A DNA stretch of 64,000 nucleotides from Candidatus Pantoea gossypiicola (GCF_008632075.1 NZ_VWVM01000006.1:62001-126000), one strand, 5' to 3'. Positions 9,274 through 18,266 are shown, numbered from the stretch's first letter. Made by a program: numbers and translations. Notes: generated by a model from the letters alone, not told the origin.

Positions 9274-10941
9274 ATGAGTGAGGCTGAAGCCCGCCCAACT
9301 AACTTTATTCGTCAGATCATTGACGAAGATTTGGCGAGCGGTAAGCACAGCAGCGTGCATACCCGTTTTCCGCCGGAGCCCAATGGCTATCTGCATATTG
9401 GTCATGCGAAATCGATCTGTCTGAATTTTGGCATCGCCCAGGATTATCAGGGGCAATGCAACCTGCGTTTCGACGATACCAATCCGGTTAAAGAGGATGT
9501 GGAATTTGTTGAATCCATCAAGCGTGACGTCCAGTGGCTGGGTTTTGAGTGGAGCGGTGAGGTCTGTTACTCATCAAACTATTTTGATCAGCTTTATGAC
9601 TATGCCATCGAGCTGATTTCTAAAGGTCTCGCCTACGTTGATGAGCTGAGTCCGGATCAGATTCGCGAATATCGCGGCACCCTGAAAGAGCCGGGCAAAA
9701 ACAGCCCTTATCGCGATCGCAGCGTGGAAGAGAACCTGGCGCTGTTTGAGAAAATGCGAAACGGTGAGTTTGCCGAAGGCACTGCCTGTCTGCGCGCTAA
9801 AATCGACATGGCCTCTAATTTCATCGTGATGCGTGATCCGGTGCTTTATCGCATCAAGTTTGCGGAACACCACCAGACCGGCAACAAGTGGTGCATCTAC
9901 CCGATGTATGACTTTACCCACTGCATCTCTGATGCGCTGGAAGGCATTACGCACTCGCTGTGTACGCTGGAGTTCCAGGACAACCGCCGACTCTATGACT
10001 GGGTGCTGGATAACATCACCATTCCGGTCCATCCGCGTCAGTATGAATTCTCGCGCCTGAATCTGGAGTATGCGGTGATGTCGAAACGCAAACTCACTCA
10101 GCTGGTGACCGAGAAGCACGTAGAAGGCTGGGACGATCCGCGCATGCTGACCGTTTCAGGTCTGCGTCGTCGTGGTTACACCGCAGCATCTATCCGCGAG
10201 TTCTGCCGTCGTATTGGCGTCACCAAACAGGATAATATTGTGGAGATGGCCTCGCTGGAGTCCTGTATCCGTGATGACCTGAATGAGAATGCGCCACGTG
10301 CTATGGCGGTGTTGGACCCGCTGAAAGTGGTGATCGAAAACCTGCCAGCAGGCCATAACGAAATCATCACCATGCCAAATCATCCGGGTAAACCGGAGAT
10401 GGGTACGCGTGAAGTGCCGTTCAGCCGCGAGATCTGGATCGACCGTGCCGATTTCCGCGAAGAGGCGAACAAGCAATATAAGCGCCTGGTACTGGGCAAA
10501 GAAGTTCGCCTGCGCAATGCCTATGTCATTCGTGCTGAGCGCGTCGCTAAAGATGAAGCGGGCAACATCACCTGCATCTACTGTACCAGCGACACAGATA
10601 CGCTGAGCAAAGATCCTGCCGATGGCCGTAAGGTCAAAGGGGTCATTCACTGGGTATCTGCGGATCACGCGCAGCCAGCAGAGTTCCGCCTGTATGATCG
10701 TCTGTTCAGTGTGCCAAATCCGGGCGCGGCAGAGGACTTCCTGGCAGTAATTAACCCTGAGTCACTGGCGATCAAACAGGGCTTTGTGGAGCCGAGCCTG
10801 CGCGATGTGGAACCGACCACGCCGTTCCAGTTTGAGCGTGAAGGTTATTTCTGCGCCGACAGCGTTTACTCTACGCCATCGCAACTGGTGTTTAACCGCA
10901 CCGTCGGTCTTCGTGATACCTGGGCGAAAACTGGCGAATAA
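9274..10941 (+). CDS. glnS: Glutaminyl-tRNA synthetase
   Basis: Class I aminoacyl-tRNA synthetase that charges tRNA-Gln; its tRNA substrates are encoded at the start of this window. 555 residues (E. coli 554) starting [11 protein letters not shown], with GAGG upstream. The frame is open 21 codons further, but that part has no family match. Signature [13 protein letters not shown] (HIGH) lies near 34-46 and the KMSKS equivalent is VMSKRKL near 268. Two C-terminal beta-barrel anticodon-binding domains follow. Monocistronic, bounded by terminators. Confidence 0.98.
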   Translation: MSEAEARPTNFIRQIIDEDLASGKHSSVHTRFPPEPNGYLHIGHAKSICLNFGIAQDYQGQCNLRFDDTNPVKEDVEFVESIKRDVQWLGFEWSGEVCYSSNYFDQLYDYAIELISKGLAYVDELSPDQIREYRGTLKEPGKNSPYRDRSVEENLALFEKMRNGEFAEGTACLRAKIDMASNFIVMRDPVLYRIKFAEHHQTGNKWCIYPMYDFTHCISDALEGITHSLCTLEFQDNRRLYDWVLDNITIPVHPRQYEFSRLNLEYAVMSKRKLTQLVTEKHVEGWDDPRMLTVSGLRRRGYTAASIREFCRRIGVTKQDNIVEMASLESCIRDDLNENAPRAMAVLDPLKVVIENLPAGHNEIITMPNHPGKPEMGTREVPFSREIWIDRADFREEANKQYKRLVLGKEVRLRNAYVIRAERVAKDEAGNITCIYCTSDTDTLSKDPADGRKVKGVIHWVSADHAQPAEFRLYDRLFSVPNPGAAEDFLAVINPESLAIKQGFVEPSLRDVEPTTPFQFEREGYFCADSVYSTPSQLVFNRTVGLRDTWAKTGE

Positions 10942-10971
10942 ATTTTTTTGAGGCTGACCTCATAAAATGAC

Positions 10972-10997
10972 AAAAGGGCGACTTATCGCCCTTTTTT
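10972..10997 (+). terminator. glnS terminator
   Basis: AAAAGGGCGA, CTTA loop, TCGCCCTTTT followed by further T. It would also work in reverse. Confidence 0.9.
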
Positions 10998-11177
10998 GTT
11001 GTCCTGATTTTAATCATTGCCGACATTTATTCTGACCTAACCGCAACCGATTAAATGCTGCATTGTGAGAGAAATCTGAGTTTAAAAAAATTAATCAATT
11101 TCCGGGTGTGAATTATCCGCTTTCAGGTAGGCTATGCGCTCTCAGAGGTTGCAAAGCGGGTTACAGAAGGAAAAAAA

Positions 11178-11573
11178 ATGACAGTTCTCGCCCAGGAAGC
11201 CAGAAACAGTGTGGTCGTTTTACATCAGCTCATTGAACGTATTTTTAACCAGCCTGCCGGATCTGACGACAGTTTTGAGCTGCTGATGTCCTATTTTCAT
11301 CCTGAGTTTCGCATGGTGACTCCAAAGGGCAGAGAGTGCAATCTGAACGAGGTCGAGGCGCTTTTCCGGCAGCTGCAAGGACAGCGCGAAGGGATGCGCA
11401 TTGTCACCTGCGAACACGTCATCCTCTCTCATCATGAAAAAGAGATCACCGTACAGTATCGCGAAATGCAGATGATGAATGGCAATAATCAGAGCCGTAT
11501 CTCGCTGGCGATACTGGACTGCAGCAGCTCTATTCCACGCTGGCGCTATCTGCAGGAGACGCTGGTGGCCTGA
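11178..11573 (+). CDS. Hypothetical protein, NTF2/SnoaL-like
   Basis: 131-residue soluble protein that I do not recognise by name. The pattern (N-terminal helix, FHPEFRMVTPKGRE, LFRQLQG, a strand IVTCEHVIL, and a terminal RWRYLQETLV) resembles the NTF2/SnoaL fold of small cone-shaped proteins, which includes enzymes and binding proteins. No catalytic set can be assigned. It has a clear ribosome site (AGAAGGA) and sits alone between two terminators. In E. coli this glnS-fur interval carries chiP and chiQ; neither is here. No signal peptide. Confidence 0.75.
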   Translation: MTVLAQEARNSVVVLHQLIERIFNQPAGSDDSFELLMSYFHPEFRMVTPKGRECNLNEVEALFRQLQGQREGMRIVTCEHVILSHHEKEITVQYREMQMMNGNNQSRISLAILDCSSSIPRWRYLQETLVA

Positions 11574-11594
11574 TACAACAGCCGAAGACAGACG

Positions 11595-11626
11595 AAAAAA
11601 AACCGGTGAATTCACCGGTTTTTTTA
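11595..11626. terminator. Bidirectional terminator between the NTF2-like gene and fur
   Basis: Perfect palindrome AACCGGTGAATTCACCGGTT (11601-11620) flanked by an A-run on the left and a T-run on the right, serving both convergent genes. Confidence 0.88.
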
Positions 11627-11638
11627 TTTCAGGCCGCG

Positions 11639-12082
11639 TTACTGGTCGTGCAGGGTTTCGTCTTCCCGGCAATCGCCCAGCGTACAGTGTCCATAGAGAT
11701 AGAGGCTGTGGTTGGTCAGCTTGATGCCATGACGGGTGGCGATTTCACGCTGACGCGTTTCGATCGACTCATCGCTGAACTCAATAACTTTGCCGCAATC
11801 CAGGCAGATCAGATGATCGTGGTGATGCTGCTGCGTCAGTTCGAAGACAGATTTGCCGCCTTCAAAGTTATGACGGGTCACGATACCAGCATCATCGAAC
11901 TGGTTCAGAACACGGTAAACGGTAGCCAGGCCAATCTCTTCGCCGATGTCGATCAGGCGTTTGTACAAATCTTCCGCACTGACGTGATGGCACTCAGGTT
12001 CCTGAAGCACTTCCAGAATTTTCAGTCTGGGCAGCGTCACTTTCAGGCCAGCCTTCTTTAATGCGGTGTTGTTGTCAGTCAT
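11639..12082 (-). CDS. fur: Ferric uptake regulator
   Basis: Iron-dependent repressor of iron uptake genes and global regulator. 147 residues (E. coli 148). The N-terminal winged helix includes ISAEDLYKRL-like and GLATVYRVLNQF segments. The metal sites are the HHHDH cluster near 85-90, CLDC, and GHCTLGDC. The start codon overlaps the stop of a short upstream ORF, as with E. coli uof, which suggests translational coupling. Confidence 0.98.
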   Translation of the reverse strand: MTDNNTALKKAGLKVTLPRLKILEVLQEPECHHVSAEDLYKRLIDIGEEIGLATVYRVLNQFDDAGIVTRHNFEGGKSVFELTQQHHHDHLICLDCGKVIEFSDESIETRQREIATRHGIKLTNHSLYLYGHCTLGDCREDETLHDQ

Positions 12083-12155
12083 GCGGATTTTGTCCTGTCA
12101 CTATATTCACTTTTGTGGCTTGTCGCCTTGAATGTCGATCTGCGCTCATTCTCAT
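12075..12155 (-). CDS. uof-like short ORF upstream of fur
   Basis: 26-codon ORF (MRMSADRHSR...GQNPHD) whose TGA overlaps the fur start region by eight bases. In E. coli a 28-codon ORF, uof, overlaps fur the same way; fur translation depends on it and the small RNA RyhB represses fur through it. I infer homology from position, length and overlap, not from sequence comparison. An alternative start lies two codons in (12149). Confidence 0.5.
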   Translation of the reverse strand: MRMSADRHSRRQATKVNIVTGQNPHD

Positions 12156-12164
12156 TTGCGTCTC

Positions 12165-12193
12165 ATTATAGAACTGAAGCGATGAAATGAAAA
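12165..12193 (-). promoter_or_regulatory. Possible fur proximal promoter
   Basis: Minus strand TTTTCA (12188-12193), 17 bases, perfect TATAAT (12165-12170). Just downstream, TGAGAATGAGCGC partly matches a Fur box. The transcript start would leave only a few bases before the uof-like ATG. Confidence 0.45.
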
Positions 12194-12391
12194 CCAGAGG
12201 GCGTGCCTGAATCATCACGGGCTGTGGGGGATAGGTCACCGGGCCGGGGAGGATTCTGGCAGATGTCTGTTGGTACATCGCTTAGTCTTGCCGACTGAAA
12301 AAATAAGCGGAAGATCGATGCGGGTATTCTACAGATTAAACGGAGAAAGTTAAAAAAATGTGGCTATTATTTCTATAGGAATTTCCATTGC

Positions 12392-12419
12392 CTCAATGTG
12401 AGCTGGCGCTCACATTGAG
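12392..12419 (-). terminator. Stable hairpin after fldA, no U-tract
   Basis: Perfect 12-base stem CTCAATGTGAGC / GCTCACATTGAG with a four-base loop, 11 bases after the fldA stop. No run of T follows, so it may be a 3' end stabiliser or a factor-assisted stop instead of a classical terminator. The rest of the fldA-fur gap up to the fur promoter shows nothing definite. Confidence 0.5.
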
Positions 12420-12429
12420 TCGTACAGGA

Positions 12430-12960
12430 TCAGGCTTCGAGGATATCTTTCAGCTGCAGTTCATCAGAAATCTGCTTAACCCATTGCTCTACACGCTGGT
12501 TAGTCAGCTCAGGCTGACGATCTTCATCAATGGCCAGACCCAGGAAGTGGGTATCATCGGCCAGCCCTTTTGAGGCCTCGAAGTGATAACCTTCAGTTGG
12601 CCAGTGGCCTACAATTACGGCACCGTGCGGCTCAATGATGTCACGGATCGTGCCCATCGCATCACAGAAGTACTCCGCGTAATCTTCCTGATCGCCGCAG
12701 CCAAACAGCGCAACCAGCTTGCCGTTGAAATCGATCTCTTCCAGCGTCGGGAAAAAGTCATCCCAGTCGCACTGCGCTTCACCATAGTACCAGGTCGGAA
12801 TGCCCAGCAGCAGGATATCAAACGCTTCCAGATCTTCTTTTGTGCTTTTCGCGATGTCATGCACTTCTGCAACGTCTGTACCCAGCTGTTTCTGGATCAT
12901 TTTTGCAATGTTTTCGGTATTGCCGGTATCGCTGCCAAAGAAGATGCCTACGAGTGCCAT
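12430..12960 (-). CDS. fldA: Flavodoxin 1
   Basis: FMN-containing electron carrier that feeds IspG/IspH, biotin synthase and other radical-SAM enzymes; essential in E. coli. 176 residues, the same length. The phosphate-binding loop GSDTGNTE is at residues 9-16, the FMN-stacking loop has PTWYYGE near 55-61, and GCGDQEDYAEYF is near 90-101. The AAGAGG ribosome site supports the start. Convergent with nothing: fur lies downstream on the same strand. Confidence 0.98.
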   Translation of the reverse strand: MALVGIFFGSDTGNTENIAKMIQKQLGTDVAEVHDIAKSTKEDLEAFDILLLGIPTWYYGEAQCDWDDFFPTLEEIDFNGKLVALFGCGDQEDYAEYFCDAMGTIRDIIEPHGAVIVGHWPTEGYHFEASKGLADDTHFLGLAIDEDRQPELTNQRVEQWVKQISDELQLKDILEA

Positions 12961-13092
12961 GAGTAAAATAACCTCTTAAATCCTGATAATGAGATGTGTG
13001 CCGCAGCACATTTCAGCGAATAATAGCAGACGAGAGAAAACCGGTGAACGGTTAAAGCCCTGACATTTGCTCCTGCGTGCGTTTTGCCCGCA

Positions 13093-13368
13093 TTAATCCA
13101 GTTTGAGCTGTGCCAGCAGCATCTGTTCGATCAGTTCGCTGCGGCTGAGATTGCGCTGTTCTGCCAGCGTGTTGAGCGCATCGACGGCTTCACTGTTCAT
13201 TTTCAGTTCGACACGACGAAGTCCGCGCCCTTTGTCACGTTTAAGCTGATTGCGCTTGTTAATGCGCAGTTGTTCATCACGCGAAAGCGGACTGGTTTTG
13301 GGGCGACCAGGGCGGCGCTCATCAGCAAAGAGATCGAGCGTCGTGCGGTCAGTCTGTTCTTTTGCCAT
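13093..13368 (-). CDS. ybfE: LexA-regulated-type small protein YbfE
   Basis: 91-residue basic protein, near-identical over its length to my recollection of E. coli YbfE (about 97 residues). It begins MAKEQTDRTTLDLF, has a Lys/Arg-rich middle with RRPGRPKT (AT-hook-like) and ends in a ribbon-helix-helix-like segment (RRVELKMNSEAVDALNTLAEQRNLSRSELIEQML). DNA binding is therefore plausible but unproven. E. coli ybfE is reported as a LexA target; I could not see a convincing CTG-N10-CAG box upstream here. Confidence 0.93.
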   Translation of the reverse strand: MAKEQTDRTTLDLFADERRPGRPKTSPLSRDEQLRINKRNQLKRDKGRGLRRVELKMNSEAVDALNTLAEQRNLSRSELIEQMLLAQLKLD

Positions 13369-13536
13369 GGCTTAGTAAAACTGAATGGGGGCGGGCGCCA
13401 GTCACTCACCGCGCAGATTATAAATTATTGGCCATTGCCGCAGCAAAACGAACGCGCGGCAAAATTTTAGCGCGCCATCATACTTCACGCTTACTCCGGA
13501 CGCCAATCCTAAACCTTTGCCGCCATCTATTTGCTT

Positions 13537-14301
13537 TTAAAGCGCAAAAAAGCGACGGACACTGCGCAAAACGGCATCGGGTTTCTCTGCGTGAACCCAA
13601 TGTCCCGCGCCACCAATAACATGTGCCTGCGCGGCCGGGAACTGCTGCAGCAGCGCATCACGGTAGCGGTTATCCAGATAGCCTGAGTCGCCACCGCGAA
13701 TAAACAGCGCCGGGTGATCCCAGGCCGGAACCGGCTGCCAGCCTGAAATCGTGGTGTAGTTATCCCATAGCACCGGAACGTTGAAGCGCCACTCGCCCGC
13801 CTGAAATGACTTCAGCAGGAACTGAATCACCCCTTCTTCATCTATAAGCGTGCGCATAATCGTCGCCGCCTCACTGCGGGATGAGACGCCTGCGTCGGTT
13901 ACAGCACGAATGCCGGCAAAGATCTCGTCATGGCGGCGGGTCTGGTAGTCGACCGGGGCGATATCGATCATTACCAGCCGCGCAATGCGGTCCGGTGCCA
14001 GCGCGCTCATGGTCATGGCGATCTTGCCGCCCATTGAGTGACCGATCACCGCGACGCGTTCAATGCCGTGCGCATCCAGCGTATCGACCATGTCCTGCGC
14101 CATTACAGCGTAGTTCATCTCGTCAGATCGTGGTGAGAGTCCGTGGTTGCGGACATCAACCTGCAGCAGCGGCCCGGCATCTTTCAGCCCGCGCGCCAGC
14201 ACGCCAAGGTTATCCAGACTGCCAAACAGACCGTGGATTAACAGGATGGGCAGGGAATCAGCAGGGGATTGTTCAGTTTGCAGACGGGCGTTCAAAATCA
14301 T
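13537..14301 (-). CDS. ybfF: Esterase of the alpha/beta hydrolase family
   Basis: 254-residue cytosolic esterase; E. coli YbfF hydrolyses short acyl esters, including palmitoyl- and malonyl-CoA in vitro. The oxyanion region is HGLFGSLDN (23-31), the nucleophile elbow GHSMGG puts Ser at 89, and the catalytic His lies in GAGHWVHAEKP near the C terminus. It is divergent from seqA. It is separated from ybfE by about 170 bases with no ORF. Confidence 0.95.
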   Translation of the reverse strand: MILNARLQTEQSPADSLPILLIHGLFGSLDNLGVLARGLKDAGPLLQVDVRNHGLSPRSDEMNYAVMAQDMVDTLDAHGIERVAVIGHSMGGKIAMTMSALAPDRIARLVMIDIAPVDYQTRRHDEIFAGIRAVTDAGVSSRSEAATIMRTLIDEEGVIQFLLKSFQAGEWRFNVPVLWDNYTTISGWQPVPAWDHPALFIRGGDSGYLDNRYRDALLQQFPAAQAHVIGGAGHWVHAEKPDAVLRSVRRFFAL

Positions 14302-14551
14302 AGCAAAGTTCTTAAGTTTGAGACCTGTGCTTAGGTTATCATGGTTTCACCTTTTCAGGCGCGCCGGTTCCGGCGGCATTAGGACATATTCTGACTTTTG
14401 CCCGTAAACCGTTTGATTGCTAACAACCCGCCTGAATTTAACTTTATAATCCTGATGTTAGAACCCGCACATCCTTTGAATTGCCTGACTATACTCAGAG
14501 CTTTTCAGGAAACAGGTGGTTCTGTCATGAGAAAGAACCGTACGGAATAAG
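14302..14551. promoter_or_regulatory. ybfF-seqA divergent spacer
   Basis: 250-base spacer holding the seqA and ybfF promoters. TATAAT (near 14447) and TATACT (near 14489) are -10-like on the plus strand, but neither has a clear -35. Nothing else seen. Confidence 0.4.
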
Positions 14552-15100
14552 ATGAAAACGATCGAAGTTGACGAAGAGCTCTACCGTTATATTGCCAGCC
14601 ACACGCAACACATTGGTGAAAGCGCATCCGACATTCTGCGTCGTATGCTGAAGTTCACTGCTGGTCAGACTGCACCCGCTTCGCCTGCTCAGCCAGCTTC
14701 AAAAGAGGCAGCGAAAGAGTCTCAGTCTGCGGCCGTGGGTTCGCGCCCGCAGGATCGTGTCCGCGCGGTGCGTGAGCTGCTGCTTTCCGATGAATATGCG
14801 GAGCAGAAGCGGGCGGTGAATCGCTTTATGCTTATCTTGTCAACGCTCTATCGTCTTGATACCGCAGCCTTTGCTGAGGCGACTGCATCGCTGCAGGGCC
14901 GCACCCGCGTCTATTTTGCCGGTGATGAGCATACGCTGTTACAGAATGGCACCCATACTAAGCCGAAGCATGTGCCCGGCACGCCGTACTGGGTGATCAC
15001 CAACACCAATACTGGTCGTAAATGCAGCATGGTCGAACACATCATGCTCTCGATGCAGTTCCCTGCGGAACTGACCGAGAAAGTTTGCGGCACCATCTAA
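14552..15100 (+). CDS. seqA: Replication initiation negative modulator SeqA
   Basis: Binds hemimethylated GATC, sequesters oriC and organises newly replicated DNA. 182 residues (E. coli 181). The N-terminal oligomerisation segment [23 protein letters not shown] is complete. A Pro/Ala-rich linker covers about 36-65. The DNA-binding domain ends with [23 protein letters not shown]. pgm follows after 26 bases, so the two are probably co-transcribed as in E. coli. Confidence 0.97.
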   Translation: MKTIEVDEELYRYIASHTQHIGESASDILRRMLKFTAGQTAPASPAQPASKEAAKESQSAAVGSRPQDRVRAVRELLLSDEYAEQKRAVNRFMLILSTLYRLDTAAFAEATASLQGRTRVYFAGDEHTLLQNGTHTKPKHVPGTPYWVITNTNTGRKCSMVEHIMLSMQFPAELTEKVCGTI

Positions 15101-15126
15101 AACTTAAGCGTCAGGGAGCAGCGCCA

Positions 15127-16767
15127 ATGGCCAATCACCCACGTGCCGGGCAACCCGCCCAGCAGAGCGATTTGATTAACGTTGCACAATTAACGTCACA
15201 ATATTATGTCCTGCAGCCCGATGTGGCGAACCCGGAACACGCGGTGAAATTTGGCACCTCTGGCCATCGCGGCAGTGCAGGGCGTCAAAGCTTCAACGAG
15301 ATGCACATTCTGGCTATCGCTCAGGCAATTGCTGAAGAACGTAAAAAGAACGGCATCACCGGGCCTTGCTACGTTGGTAAAGATACGCATGCGCTCTCTG
15401 AGCCGGCGATCCTGTCGGTGCTGGAAGTGCTGGCAGCGAACGGCGTTGATGTGATTGTGCAGCAGGACAATGGCTATACGCCGACCCCTGCCATCTCAAA
15501 TGCGATCCTTGAGCACAACAAATCGGGTGGCCCGCTGGCTGACGGCATCGTGATTACGCCGTCCCATAACCCACCGGAAGATGGCGGCATCAAGTACAAC
15601 CCACCTAATGGCGGACCGGCTGATACCAACGTTACCAAAGTGGTGGAAGATCGCGCCAATCAGCTGATCAAAGATGGGCTGAAAGAGGTGAAACGTCTGC
15701 CGCTGGAACAGGCACTGGCGAGTGGTCATGTGGTTGAGAAAGATTTGATTCAGCCTTACGTTGAAGGTCTGGCAGAGATTATCGATTTCCCGGCGATCCA
15801 GAAAGCGGGCCTGAAGCTGGGCGTTGATCCGCTTGGTGGTTCCGGTATCGCCTACTGGCAGCGCATTGCGGAACACTACAAGCTGGATCTGACGCTGGTC
15901 AATGACGCGGTCGATCAGACTTTCCGCTTTATGCATCTGGATAAAGATGGCGTGGTGCGCATGGACTGCTCGTCTGAAAGCGCCATGGCAGGTCTGCTGG
16001 CCTACCGTGACAAGTTTGATCTGGCGTTTGGCAACGATCCCGATTATGACCGTCACGGCATTGTGACCCCGGCGGGTCTGATGAATCCAAACCACTATCT
16101 GGCTGTGGCGATCAACTACCTGTTCCAGCACCGTCCACAGTGGGGCCAGGATGTTGCCGTGGGTAAAACGCTGGTGTCCAGCGCCATGATTGACCGTGTG
16201 GTTAATGACATTGGTCGCAAGCTGGTGGAAGTGCCGGTCGGCTTCAAGTGGTTTGTTGATGGTCTGTATGACGGCAGCTTTGGTTTTGGCGGTGAAGAGA
16301 GCGCGGGTGCTTCATTCCTGCGTTTCGACGGCACGCCATGGTCAACGGACAAAGATGGCATCATCATGTGTCTGCTGGCGGCTGAAATTACTGCCGTGAC
16401 CGGTAAAAACCCGCAGCAGCACTATGATGAGCTGGCCGCGCGCTTCGGTGCACCAAGCTACAACCGTCTGCAGGCATCCGCCACTTCAGCGCAGAAAGCC
16501 GCACTGTCGAAGCTGTCACCAGAGATGGTGAGCGCAGATACGCTGGCGGGTGATCCTATCACCGCGCGTCTGACGGCAGCACCAGGTAACGGCGCTTCAA
16601 TCGGTGGTCTGAAAGTGATGACGGAGAATGGCTGGTTTGCGGCCCGTCCGTCAGGCACCGAAGACGCTTACAAAATCTACTGTGAAAGCTTCCTGGGCGC
16701 AGAACACCGCGCGCAGATTGAGAAAGAAGCGGTAGAGATTGTCAGCGAAGTGCTGAAAAACGCCTGA
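15127..16767 (+). CDS. pgm: Phosphoglucomutase (alpha-D-glucose)
   Basis: Interconverts glucose-1-P and glucose-6-P, linking glycolysis to UDP-glucose and glycogen, and to the gal pathway at the right end of this window. 546 residues, the E. coli length, starting [15 protein letters not shown]. The frame is open 35 codons further inside seqA, which I reject. Active-site loop [11 protein letters not shown] with phosphoserine, metal loop DPDYDRHG, sugar loop GEESAG and phosphate-binding RPSGTED are all visible. Confidence 0.98.
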   Translation: MANHPRAGQPAQQSDLINVAQLTSQYYVLQPDVANPEHAVKFGTSGHRGSAGRQSFNEMHILAIAQAIAEERKKNGITGPCYVGKDTHALSEPAILSVLEVLAANGVDVIVQQDNGYTPTPAISNAILEHNKSGGPLADGIVITPSHNPPEDGGIKYNPPNGGPADTNVTKVVEDRANQLIKDGLKEVKRLPLEQALASGHVVEKDLIQPYVEGLAEIIDFPAIQKAGLKLGVDPLGGSGIAYWQRIAEHYKLDLTLVNDAVDQTFRFMHLDKDGVVRMDCSSESAMAGLLAYRDKFDLAFGNDPDYDRHGIVTPAGLMNPNHYLAVAINYLFQHRPQWGQDVAVGKTLVSSAMIDRVVNDIGRKLVEVPVGFKWFVDGLYDGSFGFGGEESAGASFLRFDGTPWSTDKDGIIMCLLAAEITAVTGKNPQQHYDELAARFGAPSYNRLQASATSAQKAALSKLSPEMVSADTLAGDPITARLTAAPGNGASIGGLKVMTENGWFAARPSGTEDAYKIYCESFLGAEHRAQIEKEAVEIVSEVLKNA

Positions 16768-16856
16768 TCCGTCGGGCAACGAAAAGGCGCCGCGGGCGCC
16801 TCAGACTGCTCCCTTACTCACATCAGGGCATATCTTGCCGCAGCGGATTAACCTGA
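16768..16856 (+). other. pgm 3' flank with GGCGCC hairpin
   Basis: Just after pgm comes GGCGCC-GCG-GGCGCC without a T-run. A sister hairpin with a T-run (17092-17114) lies beyond the repeat element, so the original terminator region may have been disturbed by insertion of that element. Confidence 0.4.
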
Positions 16857-17047
16857 TGCGCGGGGGACAGGGTCAGAAGAGGAAAGCGTCCCACGCCATG
16901 GACAAAAACGCCGGGAGCGTTTTTGAACAACGCAACGCGTTGGCCCGGTAACGGGCGCACCTCAGGGATGAGGTGCGTAACCGCGCGGGCCGAGCAGTCA
17001 GGGATGACGGTTTTGCGTCTTTCCGATCTGACCCTGTTCCCTGAGCA
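16857..17047 (-). repeat. Palindromic intergenic repeat, copy A (one 78-bp cassette)
   Basis: 191-bp member of the dispersed repeat family. Read on the minus strand it begins TGCTCAGGGAACAGGGTCAG, continues ATCGGAAAGACGC and ends with the partly complementary arm (GGGACGCTTTCC...GACC...GCGCA). One cassette sits in the apex: the hairpin CGCACCTCATCCCTGAGGTGCG and the hairpin AAAAACGCTCCCGGCGTTTTT-like unit. Lies between convergent pgm and kdpE. Confidence 0.9.
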
Positions 17048-17091
17048 GGCTCCGTCTTACAGCGATACCTACCCGATTCTGTCATTATCAG

Positions 17092-17114
17092 AAGGCGCCT
17101 CTGGCGCCTTTTTT
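17092..17114 (+). terminator. Terminator facing pgm, abutting kdpE
   Basis: AAGGCGCC-TCT-GGCGCCTT followed by T. The T-run overlaps the last codon of kdpE on the other strand. Oriented for plus-strand transcripts. Confidence 0.8.
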
Positions 17115-17788
17115 CATGGCATAAAGCGATAGCCGATCCCGGTTTCGGTCAGCAGATGGGCCGGTTGGGTCGGATTCGCCTCCAGCTTCTGGCGCAGATG
17201 CCCCATATAAATGCGCAGATAGTGGCTGTGCTCCACCGCATTGGGCCCCCAGACCTGGCTCAGCAGCTGCCGCTGCGTCAGCACCTTTCCTGCATTATTC
17301 AGCAGAATGCTCAACAGACGAAACTCAATCGGCGTGAGGTGAATCTCATTGCCGCCGCGCTGTACCCGTCGTGCGGCAAAATCGACGCTGACGTCAGCAA
17401 AATGAATTCTGGCTTCGGGCTGCTGGCTACCATGACGGCGCAGTGCAACACGGACGCGCGCCAGCAGTTCGCCAATGCCAAAAGGTTTGGTCAGATAGTC
17501 ATCCGCCCCGGCATCCAGTGCGGCGATCTTATCCTGCTCATCACTGCGCGCCGACAGCACGATCACCGGTATGGCACTCCACTGGCGCAGATCGCGAATA
17601 AAATCGGTGCCATCCCCATCCGGCAGGCCAAGATCGAGGATCACTAAATCAGGCTTACGGGTCGCCGCTTCAATCAGTCCGCGCTGCAGCGTATCGGCGT
17701 CAAACACCTTCAGATCTTCATTTTCCAGCGCCAGCCGGACAAAGCGGCGGATCTCTTTTTCATCTTCAACGATCAAAACCGTGGTCAC
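17114..17788 (-). CDS. kdpE: OmpR-family response regulator KdpE (orphan)
   Basis: DNA-binding response regulator that in E. coli activates the KdpFABC potassium pump after phosphorylation by KdpD. 224 residues and closely similar to E. coli KdpE over its length. Receiver: phospho-acceptor D52 in LDLGLPDGDG, K in TKPFG. C-terminal winged helix with LTPIEFRLL and EHSHYLRIYMGHLRQKLE. GTG start as in E. coli. No kdpD or kdpFABC is adjacent: ybfA, normally beyond kdpF, comes directly next. Either the pump genes are elsewhere or KdpE has been kept for another job. Confidence 0.95.
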   Translation of the reverse strand: MTTVLIVEDEKEIRRFVRLALENEDLKVFDADTLQRGLIEAATRKPDLVILDLGLPDGDGTDFIRDLRQWSAIPVIVLSARSDEQDKIAALDAGADDYLTKPFGIGELLARVRVALRRHGSQQPEARIHFADVSVDFAARRVQRGGNEIHLTPIEFRLLSILLNNAGKVLTQRQLLSQVWGPNAVEHSHYLRIYMGHLRQKLEANPTQPAHLLTETGIGYRFMP

Positions 17789-18045
17789 GCAATACCTGCC
17801 TTGATTGAGGGCCGAAGCGCTACTTTATCAATATTTTATGTTGCCGTCCGCGCGCTTCATCTTTCGGGCATTTAAACTCTGATGTTACCTGGCGATAACG
17901 TATCTGTAACTAAATTACAGGTTAATTCTTAAACAGCAAAAAAGGCGATAAATAAGTGGTCAGATGAGTAGTAAAATTACACAACCTGGCGTAAAGTTGA
18001 ACACAGATCACATTCGCACACTTTACCTTACCGGGAGGAGAAACC
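17789..18045. promoter_or_regulatory. kdpE-ybfA divergent spacer (site of missing kdpFABCD)
   Basis: 257 AT-rich bases with no ORF. In E. coli kdpD, kdpC, kdpB, kdpA and kdpF lie between kdpE and ybfA. I see no recognisable kdp remnant. ybfA has a strong GGGAGGAG ribosome site at its right end. Confidence 0.5.
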
Positions 18046-18246
18046 ATGTATCAGGCTTATCCACGTTATAAAATAGTCGCGCGCCGTACGCTGGTGGTTC
18101 TTCTCGGCGTTCTGGCACTGCCTGTCATGCTGTTTCGACAGGATCGGGCACGCTTCTACAGTTACCTGCATCGCGTCTGGTGCAAGACCAGCGCAAAGCC
18201 GGTCTGGCTGGCGCAGTCTGAAGCCGCCGGTGGCGCATTCTGGTAA
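18046..18246 (+). CDS. ybfA: Small membrane-associated protein YbfA
   Basis: 66 residues (E. coli 68). A hydrophobic segment [16 protein letters not shown] at about 15-30 is followed by the conserved FYSYLHRVW and TSAKPVW motifs, which match YbfA. One membrane span is predicted by eye, with the C terminus basic to neutral. Function is unknown. The gene has its own ribosome site and is followed by a good terminator, so it is monocistronic. Confidence 0.9.
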   Translation: MYQAYPRYKIVARRTLVVLLGVLALPVMLFRQDRARFYSYLHRVWCKTSAKPVWLAQSEAAGGAFW

Positions 18247-18266
18247 CGAGCCCTCTCGCAAAACAG

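Noticed and set aside
12396..12415. TGTGA...TCACA as a CRP site after fldA
   Set aside because: The spacer is eight bases, not six, and the sequence is part of a 12-base perfect hairpin downstream of the gene.
13369..13536. LexA box upstream of ybfE
   Set aside because: No CTG-N10-CAG element with the right core was found, although E. coli ybfE is reported as LexA-regulated.
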